DNA from: Thauera chlorobenzoica
GTDB lineage: Bacteria > Pseudomonadota > Gammaproteobacteria > Burkholderiales > Rhodocyclaceae
DNA length: 64,000 nt
Assembly (NCBI RefSeq): GCF_001922305.1
Contig: NZ_CP018839.1
Coordinates: 310,001-374,000 of the forward strand
Direction of reading: 5' to 3'
In this document: piece by piece, positions 8,217 to 16,988 of the stretch
Layout of the letters: the number at the start of each line of letters is the position of its first letter
How positions within the stretch are numbered: position 1 is the first letter of the stretch
The notes under the pieces: generated by a model
The model's input: only the letters and a program-made list of their open reading frames with translations
What the model was told of the DNA's origin: nothing
Database searches by the model: none
Program-made: the position numbers and the translations under genes

Positions 8217-9347
8217 ATGAGTGCCAAGGACACACCCATGCTCCATGCCGAGCACCAGACAAACGAGGGAAGACTCTGGGAAGAGTCCGGAGAGATCCCG
8301 GAAGGTGATGAATCTAAGCCACTTTTTTCGCAGGCGGCGTTACTGTCTTACGCCGCTCAGGTCGGCGCACAGGCGGCTGCCGATTGTCGCGAAAGCGGCT
8401 GGAGAGGCGATTGGCTGGTGTTGCTGCAGGCGCTGTGCGCCCTGACGGCACGACATGCCGAATCCGGCAATCCTGCGCCGACGTTTACTGCTGAGCGTCT
8501 TCGCGAGGAGATCGCGCAGATTGTCGGGACACCTGAGACCCAGTGGTGGCTCGGTGACACGGACTCGGCGCGAAAGAAGTTCACCAACGCATGGAAGACA
8601 CTCGCCACCGATTTCCCACGTTTGGGTGAGAACCTACGCGGACGCGCCATCAAAGGCGGCGTGCCCGGGATGATCACATTGGCAGAGCCCGAACGGCTCG
8701 GCACGACCAACGCAATGGGGTACGGACTTGCGGTCTTGGCGCTGGACCTCCCGGTGACAAGGGCCAAGCCAGCCACCTCGCCGTCCGCGCAACCAGTCAG
8801 CTTGGCGGGCACACCTGCGTTTGAGATCGACTATCAGGAGGAAATGGAGGTCTATCCGATTCCAGGTGTTCGACGCCCACTGAGGATTTCGCTCCCCGGC
8901 TGGCGTGGGATGCTTGTCGTGGCGCCCCTTTTCGGGGCACTAGTCGTAGGCGGTTTTCTCGCTTGGCTGCTGTTTACCCTGTGGATGTCCAATGAACCGC
9001 CGCGCGTCCTGTTCCAATGGACCATTCTCACCGGCATCATCGGTGCGATGTTGGCCTGGTTCTGCCACCCGTTCCACACCCTGCTCAATAACCGCATCGT
9101 TCGCGCGCCGACCGTGCTTGAGGCAATGCTGCCCCTGGGTCACGTCCTGGTGCTGCGTCGCGAGGCGGACGACCGTGTGTTGCGGATGGTGCGCTTCACC
9201 GCGCATTGCCCGATCTGTGAAGGCGAGATCACCATCGAGAAAGGCCGACGACAGCACCGGGGACGTCTGGTCGGCGAATGCGGCCGCAATCCAGTGGAAC
9301 ACGTTTTCAGCTTTGACTTTGTGACGGCAAAAGGGCGACAGCTATGA
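8217..9347 (+). CDS. Two-TM membrane protein, function unknown
   Basis: 376 aa from the ATG at 8217 (an in-frame TTG at 8205 would add four residues). The first 210 residues are soluble and helical. Two strongly hydrophobic segments lie near residues 225-253 (MLVVAPLFGALVVGGFLAWL) and 262-282 (WTILTGIIGAMLAWF). A C-terminal cytoplasmic domain of about 90 residues includes CPICEGEI and GECGRNP, which could bind metal. I do not recognise the family. It is divergent from the CoiA-like nuclease gene and could be its partner or immunity/effector component, but that rests only on position. Confidence 0.5.
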   Translation: MSAKDTPMLHAEHQTNEGRLWEESGEIPEGDESKPLFSQAALLSYAAQVGAQAAADCRESGWRGDWLVLLQALCALTARHAESGNPAPTFTAERLREEIAQIVGTPETQWWLGDTDSARKKFTNAWKTLATDFPRLGENLRGRAIKGGVPGMITLAEPERLGTTNAMGYGLAVLALDLPVTRAKPATSPSAQPVSLAGTPAFEIDYQEEMEVYPIPGVRRPLRISLPGWRGMLVVAPLFGALVVGGFLAWLLFTLWMSNEPPRVLFQWTILTGIIGAMLAWFCHPFHTLLNNRIVRAPTVLEAMLPLGHVLVLRREADDRVLRMVRFTAHCPICEGEITIEKGRRQHRGRLVGECGRNPVEHVFSFDFVTAKGRQL

Positions 9348-9408
9348 GGTCTTTACGGGCAGCGCAGCGTTAATTGCCCATGGCCATGAATTGAATCATT
9401 TCCCCGCA

Positions 9409-9573
9409 TCACAGCCGCCCCGGTTCCGCCATCAGCGATTCATCCGCACACGGACGCAGCAGGACCCGCATGCCGTCCGCGCTGTCGGCATCCAGCCAAA
9501 CGTCCAGCGCATGGCCGTGCCCACAGGGGCAACAGGCCGAAGGTGCCGACGACGCAGGACCACCCGCCCCCAT
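9409..9573 (-). CDS. Possible small ORF or gene remnant, 54 aa
   Basis: In the 370-base gap before pilL a minus-strand frame runs from ATG 9573 to TGA 9411-9409. It contains PCGHGHALDVWLDADSADGM and RPCADES, which reads like genuine protein with normal codon use. No good Shine-Dalgarno sequence precedes the ATG. A neighbouring frame upstream (APLIYKPPDGGGWSCVVGTFG) also looks protein-like and would join in phase if one C of a four-C run near 9519-9522 were removed, so this may be a frameshifted longer gene. Function unknown. Confidence 0.3.
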   Translation of the reverse strand: MGAGGPASSAPSACCPCGHGHALDVWLDADSADGMRVLLRPCADESLMAEPGRL

Positions 9574-9717
9574 CGGGCGGCTTGTAGATCAGCGGCGCGG
9601 GGCTCCCAGGGTACCTGACCGGCTCAAGGAATCAGATCCAGCGCATTTCACATTCTTTGCTGTCCCCGTTGGGGCATGCAGCGAAGGTATCGGCTCATCG
9701 CAACAGAGAGCCGACCC

Positions 9718-10311
9718 ATGCCAGCACTCCACCTCTTTCGACGCCAGGTTGCCAGCGGTCTGCTGGCCGCAACGGCGGCAATTAGCGGCTGCGCCTCCAT
9801 CGGCGAGCCGGTCGTCCTGCCCGATGTTCAGGAGGCGGACACCGCACCACAGACGCCCACGCATGAATTTATTCCGGTCGTGCGCTACGGGCGCTACACC
9901 CTTGTGGAGCTGGTCGCAACGGCGGCGCAGCGCGACTTGCTGCTGCAGGTGGTGGAGGTGGTCATGCCCGAGGATGCCCGCACCACGGTTGCCGACGGCC
10001 TGCGCCACGTGCTCAAGCGCAGCGGCTACCGGCTTTGCGAGCCGACACCAGCCATTGCCGACCTGTACGCGCTGCCAATGCCTGCGGCGCACCTGCACCT
10101 CGGCCCGCTGACCCTGCGCGATGCGCTGCTGACCCTGGCTGGCCCGGCGTGGGACGTGAACGTGGATGACCGGGCACGTCAGGTCTGTTTCGCCCACACA
10201 GGCGAAGCACCCGACAGCCCGGCTGCGGACGCGGCCGCCGTTGCACCAGTCACCGCGCCCACCGCTGGGGCGGCTCAAACCTTTCCCCTTGCTTCGGGAG
10301 AACAGCCATGA
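9718..10311 (+). CDS. pilL: PilL, PFGI-1-type ICE lipoprotein (TIGR03748-like)
   Basis: 197 aa from ATG 9718. The signal sequence ends in the lipobox AISGC (about residue 25), so the mature protein is probably an outer-membrane-associated lipoprotein. The body (TLVELVATAAQRDLLLQVV, DGLRHVLKRSGYRLC, PLTLRDALLTLAGPAWDV) matches the PilL N-terminal domain conserved at the head of this T4SS operon; the fold is secretin-associated (TcpQ/PilL-like). It overlaps the next gene by 4 bases. Its position as first gene of the transfer operon supports the assignment. Confidence 0.85.
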   Translation: MPALHLFRRQVASGLLAATAAISGCASIGEPVVLPDVQEADTAPQTPTHEFIPVVRYGRYTLVELVATAAQRDLLLQVVEVVMPEDARTTVADGLRHVLKRSGYRLCEPTPAIADLYALPMPAAHLHLGPLTLRDALLTLAGPAWDVNVDDRARQVCFAHTGEAPDSPAADAAAVAPVTAPTAGAAQTFPLASGEQP

Positions 10312-10973
10312 ACGCGCTTTTCCCCGGCACGCCGCGCTCGCGTGCGGTGGCCGTGTTTCATATCGTTCTCTGCACGTGGCTGATCGGCTTGAGTGTGTTG
10401 GTATTCATCAGCCTGCGGATGACGGACAGCCTGGCGCAGCAGGATCAACTCGATCTAGCGCAGCGGCAGCAGCAACTGCTGGAGACCCGTCTCACGGCGC
10501 TGGCCGAGAACCTCCAGGCGCTTCGCGCACTGCCGCAAGCCGCCACGGTGACGGTGCTGCAAAGCACCCGCGAATCATTGGAGGCACGTTTGGCCGCCGT
10601 GGAGCAGGCCGTATCCGCACTGGCGACGGCTGATGACGTGGCGGTATTGCGTACGGCAGTGGAACAGATCAATGCTCGGCAAGCGACCACTCGAACCTCG
10701 ACCAAAGCCCGGCCCCGCGCCGCACGGCCTGTGGTCACGGCTCCCAAGGATGAGCCGCTGCCGTTCCGGGTGATCGCCGCGGAGTTGCGGGCAGGACAGC
10801 GCAGCGTCTCGGTGGCCCCCTTGGCGACATCCCCCTCGGGGCCACTGTCCGCCGACCAGCTTCAACCTGTGTTGCCTGGCGAATCGGTCGGCGCTTGGCG
10901 TCTCGAAGCCATCGAAGACCAGACGGCGGTGTTCCGCTCAGGTGAGCAGACACGCCGCCTGGCGATTCCTTGA
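10308..10973 (+). CDS. ICE-associated inner-membrane protein with coiled coil
   Basis: 221 aa. One transmembrane helix near residues 16-38 (VFHIVLCTWLIGLSVLVFIS) is followed by a glutamine/leucine-rich coiled coil (about 45-130) and a globular C-terminal domain in the periplasm (about 150-221). ATGA overlap with pilL upstream and close spacing to the next gene place it in the transfer operon. It is a conserved hypothetical in clc-type elements at this position; I cannot assign it to a named family with confidence. Confidence 0.7.
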   Translation: MNALFPGTPRSRAVAVFHIVLCTWLIGLSVLVFISLRMTDSLAQQDQLDLAQRQQQLLETRLTALAENLQALRALPQAATVTVLQSTRESLEARLAAVEQAVSALATADDVAVLRTAVEQINARQATTRTSTKARPRAARPVVTAPKDEPLPFRVIAAELRAGQRSVSVAPLATSPSGPLSADQLQPVLPGESVGAWRLEAIEDQTAVFRSGEQTRRLAIP

Positions 10974-10987
10974 GCGGAGGCCGCTCC

Positions 10988-11719
10988 ATGAAACAACTGA
11001 TTACCTTGGCGGCGGCCCTCCTGGCCGCGTTACCGTTTGCGGCGGTGGCGCAGCAGGCATCAACCGCACAGTCCCGCGTTGCGCAAAGCCAGATCGAGCA
11101 CAGCCAGGAAGAGCGCCTGGCGCACGAATGGGGACTGCGCACCGAAGAGTGGGCGCGCTACCAGCAACTAATGCAGGGGCCGCTGGGCATTTATTCGCCC
11201 AATCTCGACCCGCTTTCCGCGCTCGGCGTGGAGGCGCGTTCGGACGAGGAGCGCCGCCGTTATGCGGAACTCCAGGTGCAGGCCGAAGCCCGCCGAGTCG
11301 AGAAACTGCTGGCCTACCAGCGTGCCTATGACGACGCCTGGCAACGGCTGCAACCTGGTGCCCAGCGGGTGAACATGCCCGATGCCTCGTCGGGACGGGC
11401 TAGCAGCCCTGCCAACAGCGGCGTGGCGGGCAGCGGACGAACGGCGGTCTTTGTGCGCGACAACTGCGCGCCATGCGAGCAGGCCGTGCAGCGCTTGCAG
11501 GCGATAGGCAGCACGTTCGACATCTACGTCGTGGGCAGCCGCGCCGACGATACCCGTATCAGGGACTGGGCACGTCGCAGCAAGATCGACCCCGCGCGGG
11601 TGCGCACCCGCACGATCACCCTCAATCACGATGGCGGACGCTGGCTGTCCCTCGGCCTGCCCGGCGAACTGCCCGCCGTGGTGCGTCAGGTCAACGGTCA
11701 ATGGCAGCGCCAACCGTGA
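10988..11719 (+). CDS. TIGR03759-type integrating conjugative element protein
   Basis: 243 aa from ATG 10988 (GGAGG seven bases upstream; the upstream TTG at 10970 is less likely). A cleavable signal peptide ends near AAVAQQ. After a helical stretch beginning EWGLRTEEWARYQQLMQGPLG, typical of this family, a C-terminal thioredoxin-like region carries a CAPC motif (DNCAPCEQAVQRL). The protein is predicted to be periplasmic and may help fold or cross-link T4SS parts. Its 3' end overlaps the next gene by 19 bases. Confidence 0.85.
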   Translation: MKQLITLAAALLAALPFAAVAQQASTAQSRVAQSQIEHSQEERLAHEWGLRTEEWARYQQLMQGPLGIYSPNLDPLSALGVEARSDEERRRYAELQVQAEARRVEKLLAYQRAYDDAWQRLQPGAQRVNMPDASSGRASSPANSGVAGSGRTAVFVRDNCAPCEQAVQRLQAIGSTFDIYVVGSRADDTRIRDWARRSKIDPARVRTRTITLNHDGGRWLSLGLPGELPAVVRQVNGQWQRQP

Positions 11720-12315
11720 CCCTGCCGCGCCCGCTGGCAGCAGGCACGTCGATGGCACTGCTGGCCGCCAGCCTGGCCGCTGGCAGCGCGCACGCACAGG
11801 AAACCCCGCCACCGGCCTACCAGTTGGCCGCCAAGCGCGCAGGCATTCCTTCCTCTGTGTTGTACGCAGTGGCCCTGCAAGAAAGCGGTGTGCGCCGGGA
11901 TGGTCGCCTCATCCCCTGGCCGTGGTCGCTCAATGTCGCCGGGCAGTCGCGCCGCTACGTCAGTCGTGCTGACGCATGCGCGGGGCTGCACCAGGCGCTG
12001 CGGCAGGTGCCACCCACCCGCGTCGATGTGGGCCTGGGGCAGATCAATCTGGGCTACCAGAAGCATCGCTACACCCAGCCCTGCGATGTGCTCGACCCCT
12101 ACGCCAACCTGGCCATGGCCGCCGAGATTCTGCGCGAGCAGCACACCCCGGGCGAGGACTGGCTGTTGGCGATAGGCCGCTACCACCGCCCGGCAGGCGG
12201 CGAGCCCGCCGCGCGCTACCGGCGCAGTGTGTCTCAGCACCTCGACCGGGTGCGGGGCACGGGCCGAACGACACACCACGTCCTGCAAAGCAGCCACAAC
12301 GAGACCGCGCCATGA
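11701..12315 (+). CDS. Lytic transglycosylase of the conjugation apparatus
   Basis: 204 aa from ATG 11701, with an alternative start at 11752 directly at the signal peptide (MALLAASLAAGSAHA). The SLT domain is evident: catalytic glutamate in ALQESGV, the family motif VGLGQINLGYQ, then NLAMAAEIL and AIGRYHRP. It opens peptidoglycan locally for the T4SS (VirB1-like role). It is translationally coupled to both neighbours by overlaps. Confidence 0.85.
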   Translation: MAAPTVTLPRPLAAGTSMALLAASLAAGSAHAQETPPPAYQLAAKRAGIPSSVLYAVALQESGVRRDGRLIPWPWSLNVAGQSRRYVSRADACAGLHQALRQVPPTRVDVGLGQINLGYQKHRYTQPCDVLDPYANLAMAAEILREQHTPGEDWLLAIGRYHRPAGGEPAARYRRSVSQHLDRVRGTGRTTHHVLQSSHNETAP

Positions 12316-12887
12316 TTCCTTTCCCCCAGATCGCCCGCCGCTGGATCATCCGTGCCCTGCCGGCCCTGTGCGCCTTGGCTGCGCTGCCGGTGCCGGCCGC
12401 CGAACCGCTTATCGTGGTCGAAGATCACGGCGGCACTTCGGCGTTGCCGTACTACGAGGTGCTCAACCTGCAGCCACGCCCGGCTGGCGGTGGCAAGCCA
12501 TCCTTCGCCTTTCCTGCGCAGACCTCACCGATGCCGCCCATCACCCCCAGGCAGGCCAGCGAAGCGGACATGCTGCCAGTGCGTAGCGCCAGGCTGACAC
12601 CGGGCACCGTGGTCCGCCGCGTGATCGAAGCGCCGGGACTGCAAGCATTCTTCCTGGTCGGCGATGACGAGGCGTCGCACGCCTGGCTGCGCCGCCATGC
12701 GGCATCCCTGCGCGAGCGCGGTGCGGTGGGTCTGGTGGTCAATGTCGCCAGCGCCGCTGCGCTCGCGCGTCTACGGGCGGCAGCGCCCGGCCTGCAACTC
12801 GCTCCCGTTGCCGCCGACGAGCTGGCCGAGCGCCTGGGCGTACGCCACTACCCCGTGCTGATCACCAGCACTGGCATCGAGCAATGA
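12312..12887 (+). CDS. TIGR03765-type (PFL_4695) integrating conjugative element protein
   Basis: 191 aa from ATG 12312, overlapping the upstream stop by 4 bases. Signal peptide ending near PVPAAEP. The segment VVEDHGGTSALPYYEVLN is highly characteristic of this ICE family, and the C-terminal half (AFFLVGDD, LGVRHYPVLITSTGIEQ) resembles a thioredoxin/TraW-like fold without cysteines. Exported, probably periplasmic; exact role unknown. Next gene (traD) starts 4 bases later. Confidence 0.85.
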   Translation: MIPFPQIARRWIIRALPALCALAALPVPAAEPLIVVEDHGGTSALPYYEVLNLQPRPAGGGKPSFAFPAQTSPMPPITPRQASEADMLPVRSARLTPGTVVRRVIEAPGLQAFFLVGDDEASHAWLRRHAASLRERGAVGLVVNVASAAALARLRAAAPGLQLAPVAADELAERLGVRHYPVLITSTGIEQ

Positions 12888-12891
12888 AGCC

Positions 12892-15093
12892 ATGGCGCAG
12901 ACCCAGCCGGTTGAAGTTCTGTTGCGCCCAGCGGTGGAGCTATACACCGCTGCGGTTTGCGCCGGCGCCGCGTTTCTGTCCGTGGTGGCCCCATGGGCGC
13001 TCGCGCTGAATCCGGTGCTGGGAATCGGCAGCGCGCTGGCATTCTCGCTGTTCGGCAGCATTCGCCTGCACCAGGCGCTGGGAATTCTTCGCTACCGCCG
13101 CAACATCCGCCGCTTGCCGCGCTATGTGATGACCAGTCGCGACGTGCCGGTCAGCCAGCAGCGCCTGTTCATCGGCAGGGGCTTCCAGTGGGAGCAGAAG
13201 CACACGCACCGGCTGATGCAGACCTACCGGCCCGAGTTCCGGCGCTATGCCGAACCGACCCCGGCCTACCTGCTGGCCCGGCGCCTTGAAGAGCGGCTGG
13301 AGTTCGCACCGTTTCCGCTGTCGCATTTGACCCGGCTCACGAGTTGGGATGTGGCTCTCAATCCCGTTCGACCCTTACCGCCCGTGGGGGGACTGCCGCG
13401 CCTGCACGGTATCGAGCCTGACGAGGTCGATGTCAGCCTGCCATTGGGCGAGCGGGTCGGGCATTCCCTGGTGCTGGGCACCACGCGCGTGGGCAAGACA
13501 CGGCTGGCCGAGTTGTTCATCACCCAGGACATTCGGCGCAGGGATGTCCTGGGCGAGCATGAGGTGGTGATCGTGTTCGACCCCAAAGGCGATGCCGACC
13601 TGCTCAAACGCATGTACGTCGAGGCCAAGCGGGCTGGGCGTGAGCGCGAGTTCTATGTGTTTCACCTGGGCTGGCCAGATATTTCCGCACGGTACAACGC
13701 CGTGGGGCGCTTTGGGCGCATCTCGGAGGTTGCTACACGGATCGCGGGGCAGCTTTCGGGGGAAGGCAATTCGGCGGCGTTCCGCGAGTTCGCCTGGCGC
13801 TTCGTCAACATCATTGCCAGGGCGTTGATCGAGCTGGGGCAGCGGCCCGACTATCTGCTGATCCAGCGGCACGTCATCAACATCGATGCGCTGTTCATCG
13901 AATACGCCCAGCATTACTTCGCCAAGACCGAACCCAAAGCCTGGGAAATCATCGTCCAGCTCGAAGCCCGACTAAACGACAAGAACATCCCCAGGAACAT
14001 GATCGGGCGCGAGAAGCGCGTGGTCGCCCTGGAGCAGTACCTCTCGCAGGTGCGCAACTACGACCCGGTGCTCGATGGCCTGCGCAGCGCCGTGCGCTAC
14101 GACAAGACCTACTTCGACAAGATCGTGGCATCGCTGCTGCCGCTGCTGGAGAAGCTCACCAGTGGCAAGATCGCCCAGCTTCTGGCCCCAAACTACGCCG
14201 ACTTGGCCGATCCGAGACCGATCTTCGACTGGATGCAGATCATCCGCAAACGCGCGGTGGTCTATGTGGGCCTGGATGCGCTGTCCGATGCCGAGGTCGC
14301 TGCGGCTGTGGGCAATTCCATGTTCAGCGACCTGGTGTCGGTGTCCGGGCACATCTACAAGTTCGGCATCGACGACGGCCTGCCGGGTGCCCGCGCCGGG
14401 GACAAGGTGCCGATCAACCTGCACGCCGACGAGTTCAACGAGCTGATGGGCGATGAGTTCATCCCCATGATCAACAAGGGCGGCGGTGCGGGTATCCAGG
14501 TCACGGCTTACACCCAGACCCTCTCCGACATCGAGGCGCGCATCGGCAATCGGGCCAAAGCCGGTCAGGTGGTGGGCAACTTCAACAACCTGTTCATGTT
14601 GCGCGTGCGCGAGACTGCCACCGCCGAGCTGCTGACGCGGCAGCTTCCGAAGGTGGAGGTGTACACGACCACGGTGGTCAGCGGCGCGACCGACAGCTCG
14701 GACATTCGCGGGGCGACGGATTTCACGTCGAATACGCAGGATCGCATCAGCATGTCCAGCGTGCCGATGATCGAGCCGTCGCATGTGGTGAGTCTGCCCA
14801 AGGGCCAGTGCTTCGCGCTCATCCAGGGCGGTAACCTCTGGAAAGTCCGCATGCCGCTGCCCGCGCCCGACCCGGACGAGGTCATGCCCAAGGATTTACA
14901 GCAACTGGCCGGATACATGCGCCAGAGCTACACCGAAACCGGTCAGTGGTGGGACAGCATCGCAATTCCTGGCCTGCAAGAGCAGCCCTTGCCTGCGGAT
15001 TTGCTGGATGCCTCGGAGCACGATGCGACCCCCGACCAGGATGAAGCCGCTGCTTCCGCGCCGCCAAATCCGCCTGATGAGGCGCAGCCATGA
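12892..15093 (+). CDS. traD: TraD-type type IV coupling protein
   Basis: 733-aa coupling ATPase (SXT TraD type, TIGR03743-like) that brings relaxase-bound DNA to the T4SS channel. Two N-terminal TM helices lie near residues 18-58. Walker A is LGTTRVGKTRLAEL (about 198-211) and Walker B VVIVFDPKGDADL. Later ATPase motifs include HADEFNELMGDEF and GGAGIQVTAYTQT. An acidic/proline-rich tail (residues 700-733) may contact the relaxosome. It overlaps the next gene by 4 bases. Confidence 0.93.
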   Translation: MAQTQPVEVLLRPAVELYTAAVCAGAAFLSVVAPWALALNPVLGIGSALAFSLFGSIRLHQALGILRYRRNIRRLPRYVMTSRDVPVSQQRLFIGRGFQWEQKHTHRLMQTYRPEFRRYAEPTPAYLLARRLEERLEFAPFPLSHLTRLTSWDVALNPVRPLPPVGGLPRLHGIEPDEVDVSLPLGERVGHSLVLGTTRVGKTRLAELFITQDIRRRDVLGEHEVVIVFDPKGDADLLKRMYVEAKRAGREREFYVFHLGWPDISARYNAVGRFGRISEVATRIAGQLSGEGNSAAFREFAWRFVNIIARALIELGQRPDYLLIQRHVINIDALFIEYAQHYFAKTEPKAWEIIVQLEARLNDKNIPRNMIGREKRVVALEQYLSQVRNYDPVLDGLRSAVRYDKTYFDKIVASLLPLLEKLTSGKIAQLLAPNYADLADPRPIFDWMQIIRKRAVVYVGLDALSDAEVAAAVGNSMFSDLVSVSGHIYKFGIDDGLPGARAGDKVPINLHADEFNELMGDEFIPMINKGGGAGIQVTAYTQTLSDIEARIGNRAKAGQVVGNFNNLFMLRVRETATAELLTRQLPKVEVYTTTVVSGATDSSDIRGATDFTSNTQDRISMSSVPMIEPSHVVSLPKGQCFALIQGGNLWKVRMPLPAPDPDEVMPKDLQQLAGYMRQSYTETGQWWDSIAIPGLQEQPLPADLLDASEHDATPDQDEAAASAPPNPPDEAQP

Positions 15094-15839
15094 GCGATAC
15101 TGCCTCCACGGCCAAGCATCAGCAGGCCCAGCGCCCTGGCCTGATTCTGAGCATGCTCACCATGCCGTTCCGCTTGTTCGGGGTGCTGGTCGGGTCATTG
15201 CTGATCTCCATCGTGTTCGAATGCGTGGGCATGCACCTGTTCTGGAAGGATCAGGGCTGGCGTCATTCCCAGGCCATGCTGCAATACGAGTTGTCGCATC
15301 TTTCGGGCCACTTCACCCGCAGCGTGGTCGTGCAGGAGCCAGGGCGCACGGCACACCATCTGGTGGATACCGGCTACCGCTGGGTGTTCGTGAAGACGGG
15401 GCTACTGGAGCGGGTGAACCGCACCGCAGAGCAGGCCAGAGCGCCCAGCCAGGGCAGCGGGCGGGACTTCCGGTACTACATCAGCCAAGCCTACGTGTGG
15501 GCCGAGAAGTACCTGATCGCGACGGCCTTCACGACACTGACCTTTCTGGTCAGGCTGCTCGTGCTGATCCTGACGCTGCCGCTGTTTTTCATGGCAGCCT
15601 TCGTCGGCTTTGTCGATGGGCTGGTGCGCCGCGATGTTCGCAAGTTCGGCGCGGGCCGGGAATCCGGCTTCGTCTATCACCGGGCCAAAGCCTCGCTGCT
15701 GCCGCTGGCCGTGCTGCCGTGGGTGGCGTATCTGGCCTTGCCGATCTCAATGCACCCGCTGCTGATCCTGCTGCCCAGTGCGGCGCTGCTGGGGCTGGCG
15801 GTGAATCTGACGGCAGGCAGCTTCAAGAAGTATCTGTAA
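15090..15839 (+). CDS. TIGR03747-type ICE membrane protein
   Basis: 249 aa with about four to five hydrophobic helices: FRLFGVLVGSLLISIVF near the N-terminus, FTTLTFLVRLLVLILTLPLF in the middle and VLPWVAYLALP / LLILLPSAALLGLAVNL at the end. This family always follows traD in clc-type elements and is thought to act with it in the inner membrane. ATGA-type coupling with traD supports joint translation. About 120 non-coding bases follow before the next gene. Confidence 0.85.
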   Translation: MSDTASTAKHQQAQRPGLILSMLTMPFRLFGVLVGSLLISIVFECVGMHLFWKDQGWRHSQAMLQYELSHLSGHFTRSVVVQEPGRTAHHLVDTGYRWVFVKTGLLERVNRTAEQARAPSQGSGRDFRYYISQAYVWAEKYLIATAFTTLTFLVRLLVLILTLPLFFMAAFVGFVDGLVRRDVRKFGAGRESGFVYHRAKASLLPLAVLPWVAYLALPISMHPLLILLPSAALLGLAVNLTAGSFKKYL

Positions 15840-15961
15840 CGCCTCTCGTACCGCAATGGCGATGCCATCAATCCGGGCCGCCCTGAGTTCCTATTGTTTG
15901 CAGCACGCACCGCTGACCCTCGCCACGATCACGCCATTGCTGATCTGACGAGGAAGGTGCG

Positions 15962-16360
15962 ATGGAGCATTCACTTCGATCCCGCGCCGCCGGCCGTGGC
16001 GCGCTGATCCTTCCGTTGCTGGCCTTTGCGGGGACGGTGGGCGCGCTGCCTTTGAACGCATGGGCCGACACGCCCATGCAGCGCCAGGAACTGAGCGCCG
16101 CCCTGCGGCAGGTTCAAGCTCTGGAACGCCTGATTGAGACGAGTGCCGCATCTACGCCTGGCGAACCCGGCCAGCGCTACCACTTCGACTATCCGCGCCT
16201 GCGTGCCGATCTCGAACGTGTGCGCGCCGGATTGCAGGACTACCTCACGCCGCCCCGCGCCCAGCCCCGAGATCCGGCAGAGCTGGCGGGCCAATACCGC
16301 CTGGAGCCCGGCGCTGCCCACGAAACGGCAGCGGAGGCAAAGGCGGGGGAGCGGCCATGA
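15962..16360 (+). CDS. RAQPRD family ICE protein
   Basis: 132 aa with an N-terminal signal peptide (LLAFAGTVGALPLNAWA). It contains the eponymous motif within PPRAQPRDPAEL, plus AALRQVQALERLIETS and FDYPRLRADLERVRAGL. Small exported protein of unknown function conserved in this T4SS class. GAGGAAGGT lies upstream of the ATG, so this gene may be an internal translational restart after the gap following the TIGR03747-type gene. Confidence 0.9.
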   Translation: MEHSLRSRAAGRGALILPLLAFAGTVGALPLNAWADTPMQRQELSAALRQVQALERLIETSAASTPGEPGQRYHFDYPRLRADLERVRAGLQDYLTPPRAQPRDPAELAGQYRLEPGAAHETAAEAKAGERP

Positions 16361-16590
16361 ACAGCGCCCAGCTCATAGCCTTCCAGGCCAACAGCGGCAT
16401 CACGCCCTCCGTGATGGCGACCGCCCTGGTCGGCGTGGTGTTCGCCGTGCTGCTGCTATGGGGCGTCTGGGCCATCCGCACGGCCTACGTCGGCTGGGCC
16501 GAGAACCGCATCAACCAGCGTCAGTTCCTCGGGGTCATCGTGCGCTTCCTGGCGATGTACGTGGTGCTGACTTTTTTCCTCCTCTCCTGA
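16357..16590 (+). CDS. TIGR03758-type small ICE membrane protein
   Basis: 77 aa with two hydrophobic helices (ALVGVVFAVLLLWGVWAI and FLAMYVVLTFFLLS). Overlaps the RAQPRD gene by 4 bases. Small size, topology and position between the RAQPRD and TIGR03745 genes identify the family; probably a VirB2/VirB3-like inner-membrane component. Confidence 0.85.
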   Translation: MNSAQLIAFQANSGITPSVMATALVGVVFAVLLLWGVWAIRTAYVGWAENRINQRQFLGVIVRFLAMYVVLTFFLLS

Positions 16591-16606
16591 CCTGAAGGAC
16601 GCGACC

Positions 16607-16978
16607 ATGAAGACCCACCTTGATTCCCGCTTTGTTCCCCAGCGCCTTGCCAACCGCATGGTGCTTGCCGCCAGCGTCTTCGCGCTGCCCGCACTGTCGT
16701 TCGCCCAGGGTTTGCCCACCCTGGAGAACCCCTCCCGTGGTACGGGCAGCGGCATCATGCAGACGATCCGCAACTACGGCTACGACATCGTGCTGCTGGT
16801 TGCGCTGCTCGTGGTGGCCTCCATGTTCGTCGGCGTGTGCTACCACGCCTATGGCACCTACGCGGAAATCCATACCGGCAAGAAGACCTGGGGCCAGTTC
16901 GGCCTCACCGTGGCGATTGGCGCGGTGTTGCTGGTGATCGGCATCTGGCTGCTCACCGAAGCGACCGGCATCCTTTGA
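16607..16978 (+). CDS. TIGR03745-type ICE membrane protein (pilin-like)
   Basis: 123 aa: signal peptide (ASVFALPALSFAQG), then two TM helices (YDIVLLVALLVVASMFVGVCY and LTVAIGAVLLVIGIWLLTEAT). This arrangement resembles VirB2-type pilins and the family sits in the pilin/TraA-like position of G-type systems; the pilin role is inferred. GAAGGACGCG precedes the ATG. Confidence 0.85.
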   Translation: MKTHLDSRFVPQRLANRMVLAASVFALPALSFAQGLPTLENPSRGTGSGIMQTIRNYGYDIVLLVALLVVASMFVGVCYHAYGTYAEIHTGKKTWGQFGLTVAIGAVLLVIGIWLLTEATGIL

Positions 16979-16988
16979 GGTCGCGGCC

